Assembly: GCA_964450355.1 (NCBI GenBank)
Contig: CAYVDH010000059.1
Location: forward strand, 1-18,576
Direction: 5' to 3'
DNA length: 18,576 bases
Source: CAYVDH01 sp964450355
GTDB taxonomy: Bacteria; Bacteroidota; Bacteroidia; NS11-12g; UBA955
How positions within the stretch are numbered: position 1 is the stretch's first letter; each line of letters begins with the position of its first letter. Below are positions 15,448-18,576 of the stretch, one piece after another. The notes beneath the pieces are model-generated. The model made no database searches. It was not told the DNA's origin and worked only from the letters and a program-made list of their open reading frames with translations. A program made the translations under genes and the position numbers.

Positions 15448-16248
15448 ATGATTAAATTTAGTGTATATTTTACTGTCTTAGTAATTCTTTCATCATGTCA
15501 ATCCAATGAAAGGGTAGTTGTTAAAGATGAATACAAAAAATTCTACGACAATTACAATTTAGAAGGGAGTTTTGCGCTTTTTGATGCCAATTCAAATGAA
15601 ACAGTACTGGTAAATGAGAGTCAATTTCATCAGGAATTTTCTCCAGCCTCTACATTTAAAATTTGCAATTCCTTAATTGGTATCGAAACTCAAGTAATTA
15701 AGGATAAAAACTTTGTTATAAAATGGGACAGTACCAAACATTCCAGACCAGCATGGAACCAAGACCAAACTTTACAAATGGCATATAAGAATTCCACTGT
15801 TTGGTATTATCAAGAATTGGCTAGGAGGGTAGGAAAAGAAAAAATGAATTATTGGTTAAAAAAATCACTATACGGCAACATGGATACTGCAGGAGGTATT
15901 GATAAATTTTGGTTAAGTGGGGCATTGAGAATTACACCTTCGCAGCAAATAGATTTTTTAAAAAGATTAAATAACTATGAATTACCCTTTAAAAAAGAAT
16001 CCATAAACGAAGTAAAACAAATCATGATTGCAAAAGATACCTTGGGTTGTTTAATAAGAGCCAAGACAGGTTGGAATGACAATGATAGCGCAATGGTAGG
16101 CTGGTATGTTGGATACATAGAAAAAGGCAATAAAACTTATTATTTTGTGAATTGCGTACAAACCAAAAATAAAAATCACGAAAAATTTGCAGAAGCACGA
16201 ATCAACATTACATACCAAATTTTAGAAGAATTAAAAATTTTGAAATAA
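15448..16248 (+). CDS. Class D (OXA-type) beta-lactamase, predicted lipoprotein
   Basis: From the ATG at 15448 the protein has 266 residues. All class D motifs are present: S68-T69-F70-K71 (nucleophile serine and the lysine that is carbamylated in this class), S116-T117-V118, Y142-G143-N144, FWLSGALRIT with W155, and K206-T207-G208. These positions follow OXA-10 numbering closely. The N-terminus is a lipoprotein signal with lipobox LSSC and cysteine 17, so it is probably membrane-anchored in the periplasm. An in-frame start at 15391 would overlap the thioesterase by 41 bases and spoil the signal peptide, so it is rejected. The role is hydrolysis of beta-lactams; spectrum cannot be told from sequence. 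No mobile element, integron site or composition break is seen, so it looks like a resident chromosomal gene. It could alternatively serve as a non-hydrolysing penicillin-binding sensor, but the complete motifs argue for an enzyme. Confidence 0.93.
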   Translation: MIKFSVYFTVLVILSSCQSNERVVVKDEYKKFYDNYNLEGSFALFDANSNETVLVNESQFHQEFSPASTFKICNSLIGIETQVIKDKNFVIKWDSTKHSRPAWNQDQTLQMAYKNSTVWYYQELARRVGKEKMNYWLKKSLYGNMDTAGGIDKFWLSGALRITPSQQIDFLKRLNNYELPFKKESINEVKQIMIAKDTLGCLIRAKTGWNDNDSAMVGWYVGYIEKGNKTYYFVNCVQTKNKNHEKFAEARINITYQILEELKILK

Positions 16249-16271
16249 TTTAATTAAGAAAATTGATTATG

Positions 16272-16457
16272 TTACTTATACTATTAACCAATAACCATTA
16301 ACCATTCAACAATTAACCAATAACAATTAACCAATAACAATTAACCAATAACAATTAACAAATAACCATTAACCAATAACAATTAACCATAAACAATTCA
16401 ACAATTCAACCATTAACAATTTAACAATTTTATCTTTTCATTTTTTTTTATATTTTT
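16272..16457 (+). other. G-free intergenic tract between the beta-lactamase and terD
   Basis: The plus strand contains no G for 186 bases: first the 14-bp repeats, then a pyrimidine-rich part (16430-16449) ending in a T-run. No gene can start here on the plus strand because no ATG is possible. I see no hairpin that could act as a terminator, since G-C pairs cannot form within it. Confidence 0.85.
16284..16404 (+). repeat. Tandem repeat, about eight 14-bp units
   Basis: Units of consensus TTAACCAATAACAA start at 16284, 16298 (15 bp), 16313, 16327, 16341, 16355, 16369 and 16383, followed by shorter fragments TTCAACAA and TTCAACCA from 16397. The units at 16313, 16327, 16341 and 16369 are identical. 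Each unit splits into two related heptamers, TTAACCA and ATAACAA. There are no spacers, so this is not a CRISPR array. It may vary in copy number by slippage. Confidence 0.9.
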
Positions 16458-16458
16458 G
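16451..16458 (+). promoter_or_regulatory. -7 promoter element of the terD operon
   Basis: TATTTTTG is an exact TAnnTTTG match, 27 bases before the terD ATG. It predicts a start site near 16464 and a leader of about 22 bases. The -33 region lies in the T-rich, G-free tract, so no TTG is possible there. Transcription may depend on an activator or an alternative sigma factor. Confidence 0.6.
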
Positions 16459-16485
16459 AAAACTTTAAAATGTTGAAATACAGCT

Positions 16486-17061
16486 ATGGCAATTAATTTA
16501 CAAAAAGGACAAAAAATTGATATTGGGTTAGTAAAACTAAGTGTTGGTTTGGGTTGGAATCCCAATGAAGGAACTGGATACGATTTTGATTTGGATGCGA
16601 GTGCATTCATGTTGAACGAGAACAGAATTATACCAAGTGAAAATTTCTTTGTTTTTTATGGAAATACAGATTCTCCAGATGCAGCTTTACATCATACTGG
16701 TGATGACCCTACTGGAGGAAATAGTGCTGAAGGTGATGATGAAACCATTCAAGTGGATTTATCAAAAATTGACACAAGTATCAATGAGATATTATTTGTA
16801 GTAACCATACACGAAGCAAAACAAAGAAAACAAAATTACGGTCAAGTTAGAAATTCATACATCAGATTAGTAGATGACAACAATGGAGAAGAAATTGCAA
16901 AATATGAATTAGGAGAAGACTTTTCAATAGAAACAGCAGTAGAGTTTGGCAGGTTGTATAGAAGAGATAATAAATGGAAGTTTGAAGCATCAGGCATAGG
17001 TTATAATGAAGATTTGGCTTTCTTTGTTTCAAAATATTACAAAGGTGAAGTTATAAAATAA
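16486..17061 (+). CDS. terD: TerD-family calcium-binding stress protein
   Basis: The 191-residue protein has the usual length of TerD and shows its core motifs in order: INLQKGQKIDI (3-13), VGLGWNPNEGTGYDFDLDASAFML (20-43), HHTGDDPTGG (69-78), EGDDETIQVDL (82-92) and VVTIHEA near 105-111. The acidic loops D33, D35 and D37, D73 and D74, and D84 and D85 fit the Ca2+-binding sites known in TerD-domain structures. The family is linked to tellurite resistance and wider stress or phage defence; the biochemical role is unsettled. It has its own -7 box upstream and is followed after 5 bases by a HAD-like gene and then a Ter-type phosphoribosyltransferase. No other ter gene (terB, terC, terZ) is in the window. 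Confidence 0.95.
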   Translation: MAINLQKGQKIDIGLVKLSVGLGWNPNEGTGYDFDLDASAFMLNENRIIPSENFFVFYGNTDSPDAALHHTGDDPTGGNSAEGDDETIQVDLSKIDTSINEILFVVTIHEAKQRKQNYGQVRNSYIRLVDDNNGEEIAKYELGEDFSIETAVEFGRLYRRDNKWKFEASGIGYNEDLAFFVSKYYKGEVIK

Positions 17062-17066
17062 TTTAA

Positions 17067-17768
17067 GTGCCTTCTTCCTCCCTCTTGCATTATTCATTTG
17101 ATTTGTGGTTAACCATAATTAAATCAAATCCAAATTTTAAAAAATTAAGGGCGCAGTATCTATTCGAGCATTATAATTTTAAGAAAAAAACCATTCAAGA
17201 AATAGAACAAATCATCAGAAATGTAGATGTTTGGGCAAATAAAACCAACGAAGTTACAGGTAAAAACATTGATTCAGATGAATTGTACAGTTTGGTATTG
17301 TCTCTAGTAAACAATGGTGAATTGCACTTTTCTCAAGTTGAATTAACATCAATAATACAAGAGTTAGAAAATTTATTATTTGAAAATTTGCCTATGGTAT
17401 ATTCAGATGAGATTATCCCAACGCTGACTCAAATTAAATCTAAAGAAAATACAAGCACTAGTTTATTAAGTAATACAGGGTTTATTCCATCTCATGTACT
17501 TTGCATCGTACTTGAAAAATTAAACTTAACTCCATTTTTTGATTTTCAGATGTATTCAGATGAATACAACATGTCTAAACCCAATCTTGATTTTTTTAAA
17601 ATGATGCATCAAAAAGTAAACAATTTGAGAAAGTCAGAAATAGACAAATCAGAGATAATCCATGTAGGAGACAATCCAATTGCTGACATAAAAGGAGCAA
17701 AAGAATATGGCATTCAATCTTTACTTGTACATTCAAACAATATATCCATAAAACAGCTCTTGTCATGA
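17067..17768 (+). CDS. HAD-superfamily protein of a Ter-linked operon, GTG start
   Basis: The 233-residue protein has a HAD fold: motif I HYSFDLWLT with D12, motif II S135-N136-T137 in LLSNTGF, motif III K171 in MSKPNLDFF, and motif IV VGDNPIADIKGAKEYGI with D202 and D207. The residue two after the nucleophile is W14, not the aspartate used as general acid/base by HAD phosphatases. The insert between motifs I and II is a helical cap. An in-frame stop (17064-17066) directly precedes GTG 17067 and the first ATG comes at residue 110, so the start is GTG 17067 or TTG 17085; both are non-ATG. It follows terD by 5 bases and overlaps the phosphoribosyltransferase gene by 4 bases. A role in the same pathway is likely; the reaction is unknown. 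Confidence 0.87.
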   Translation: MPSSSLLHYSFDLWLTIIKSNPNFKKLRAQYLFEHYNFKKKTIQEIEQIIRNVDVWANKTNEVTGKNIDSDELYSLVLSLVNNGELHFSQVELTSIIQELENLLFENLPMVYSDEIIPTLTQIKSKENTSTSLLSNTGFIPSHVLCIVLEKLNLTPFFDFQMYSDEYNMSKPNLDFFKMMHQKVNNLRKSEIDKSEIIHVGDNPIADIKGAKEYGIQSLLVHSNNISIKQLLS

Positions 17769-18576
17769 CCATACAAAGATTTTCGCTTCATAAAATTCAC
17801 GACAAAGATCAATTGTCTTTTAATCCAAACGAATACAGTGTTTTTAAATTTGGGGACGACAAAATAGCACAAAATTTTGGTGAAAGTTTGGCCCAATCTT
17901 ACATCAACGAAATATTGAGTAAAAGAAGTGCAATTGAACAAATTGTGGTGATTTCAAGTCCATATTCTTTCATTCCTACAGCTTCTTACAACATGAAAAA
18001 TCACTTTGTTAATGAGTTGAATTTTTGGTTATCGGAAAATGGGCGTGAAACAGTACAAGAAACTAAAATATACCGAACCATTACATACCGTGAGGACTAC
18101 GGTGAACTGAGTGCTGAACAAAGACATCAATTGATTAAAAACGATCATTTTTACATTGATGTCAATTATTTGCAAAATAAACTTTTGGTGTTTTTAGATG
18201 ACATAAAAATTACTGGAAGTCACGAGAACATGATAAAAAAAATGATTGATGAAAATAAAATCAACAACGAAATTCACTTGTTGTATTTTGCTGAATTAAT
18301 CAACAAAGAAATCAATCCTAACATAGAAAACCATTTAAATTATTATAAAATAAAATCAATTTTTGATTTAAATGAAATCATCAAAGAATCTAGATTTGTA
18401 TTCAATACCAGAATTGTAAAATACTTGTTAATTGCCAATCATCAAGATTTTGTCAAGTTTATTAATCAACAAACGGCTGAGTTTCAAACAACACTATTTT
18501 ATTTAGCCATTGGAAATAATTATTTTAAAATAGATGAATATTCAACAAATTATATATATTTGAAAACTTTAATTAA
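17765..18576 (+). CDS. Ter-operon phosphoribosyltransferase-like protein (partial, cut by right edge)
   Basis: An open frame starts at ATG 17765, overlapping the HAD stop as ATGA, and runs 270 codons to the window end without a stop. The first part has VFKFGDDKIAQNFGESLAQ (26-44) and ISSPYSFIPTASYNMKNHF (63-81). Then come TYREDYGELSAEQRHQLI (107-124) and LVFLDDIKITGSHE (141-154), which is the PRPP-binding loop of type I phosphoribosyltransferases, with D145, D146 and T150. This combination is characteristic of the phosphoribosyltransferases encoded beside TerD (Pfam PRTase_2-like, from memory). Family knowledge suggests it attaches a base-like molecule to PRPP. No signal peptide was found. 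Some relatives carry a further C-terminal domain, which would lie beyond the window. Confidence 0.88.
   Translation, partial: MTIQRFSLHKIHDKDQLSFNPNEYSVFKFGDDKIAQNFGESLAQSYINEILSKRSAIEQIVVISSPYSFIPTASYNMKNHFVNELNFWLSENGRETVQETKIYRTITYREDYGELSAEQRHQLIKNDHFYIDVNYLQNKLLVFLDDIKITGSHENMIKKMIDENKINNEIHLLYFAELINKEINPNIENHLNYYKIKSIFDLNEIIKESRFVFNTRIVKYLLIANHQDFVKFINQQTAEFQTTLFYLAIGNNYFKIDEYSTNYIYLKTLI
18555..18562 (+). promoter_or_regulatory. TAnnTTTG-like box inside the phosphoribosyltransferase frame, near the right edge
   Basis: TATATTTG matches the -7 consensus, and the following GAAAACTTTAA repeats the sequence after the terD box (16458-16468). It could serve a gene just past the window, or be chance, since it lies within a coding frame. 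Confidence 0.25.

Noticed and set aside
16284..16430. Repeats considered as a CRISPR array
   Set aside because: Units are 14 bp, directly joined and without unique spacers; no cas genes nearby.
16430..16449. T-rich tract considered as a terminator of the beta-lactamase operon
   Set aside because: No hairpin precedes it; the 150 bases upstream have no G on the plus strand and cannot form a GC stem.
1..18576. tRNA, rRNA, insertion sequence, integrase or phage genes
   Set aside because: None could be recognised by eye on either strand; a tRNAscan-SE or Infernal run would settle small RNAs.

Overview
This AT-rich window most likely comes from the chromosome of a member of the Bacteroidota. Three things point there. 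Genes seldom have Shine-Dalgarno sites. Several starts are preceded by the Bacteroidota-type -7 promoter element TAnnTTTG. The gene families are typical of the phylum: a CCDC81-type HU-domain membrane protein, an ExbB/ExbD/TonB-like cluster beside folC, the Bacteroidota form of YebC, EtfBA, and a bifunctional nuclease with a UVR tail. No rRNA, tRNA, insertion sequence, integrase or CRISPR array was seen, and no stretch longer than 300 bases lacks a gene.

Layout, left to right. (1) A possible divergent gene starts at base 23 on the minus strand and leaves the window. (2) 158-2621 (+): a YebC-type regulator, a two-domain universal stress protein and a BadF/N-acetylglucosamine-kinase-like ATPase in close order. 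(3) 6326-2611 (-): a GNAT-type acyltransferase, a GT4/GT1-type glycosyltransferase and a polytopic membrane protein, tightly coupled. A SAM methyltransferase is transcribed divergently (6389-7189). This set looks like a small surface-glycan or lipid-modification locus. (4) 7275-11977 (+): HU/CCDC81 membrane protein, exbB, exbD, a TonB-like energy transducer, folC and rnhA. (5) 14589-11964 (-): etfB, etfA, bifunctional nuclease and a small lipoprotein, convergent with rnhA. (6) 14681-16248 (+): a short TPR protein with a TTG start, a PaaI-like hotdog thioesterase and a class D (OXA-type) beta-lactamase that is predicted to be a lipoprotein. (7) 16272-16457: a G-free intergenic tract with about eight 14-bp tandem repeats. 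(8) 16486 to the right edge (+): terD, a HAD-fold protein with a GTG start, and a phosphoribosyltransferase-like gene cut by the window end.

The most interesting part is the right end. TerD, a HAD protein and a Ter-type phosphoribosyltransferase are adjacent (5-bp gap, then a 4-bp overlap) behind one clear promoter. This matches the Ter-linked biosynthetic modules that comparative genomics has proposed to make a nucleoside-like stress metabolite. The pathway itself is, as far as I know, experimentally uncharacterised. The HAD lacks the second motif-I aspartate used by phosphatases, and the operon sits directly downstream of an unusual strand-asymmetric minisatellite and a beta-lactamase operon.

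The rest is mainly core metabolism: folate polyglutamylation, RNA-primer removal, flavoprotein electron transfer, proton-motive-force coupling to outer-membrane transport, and stress response.
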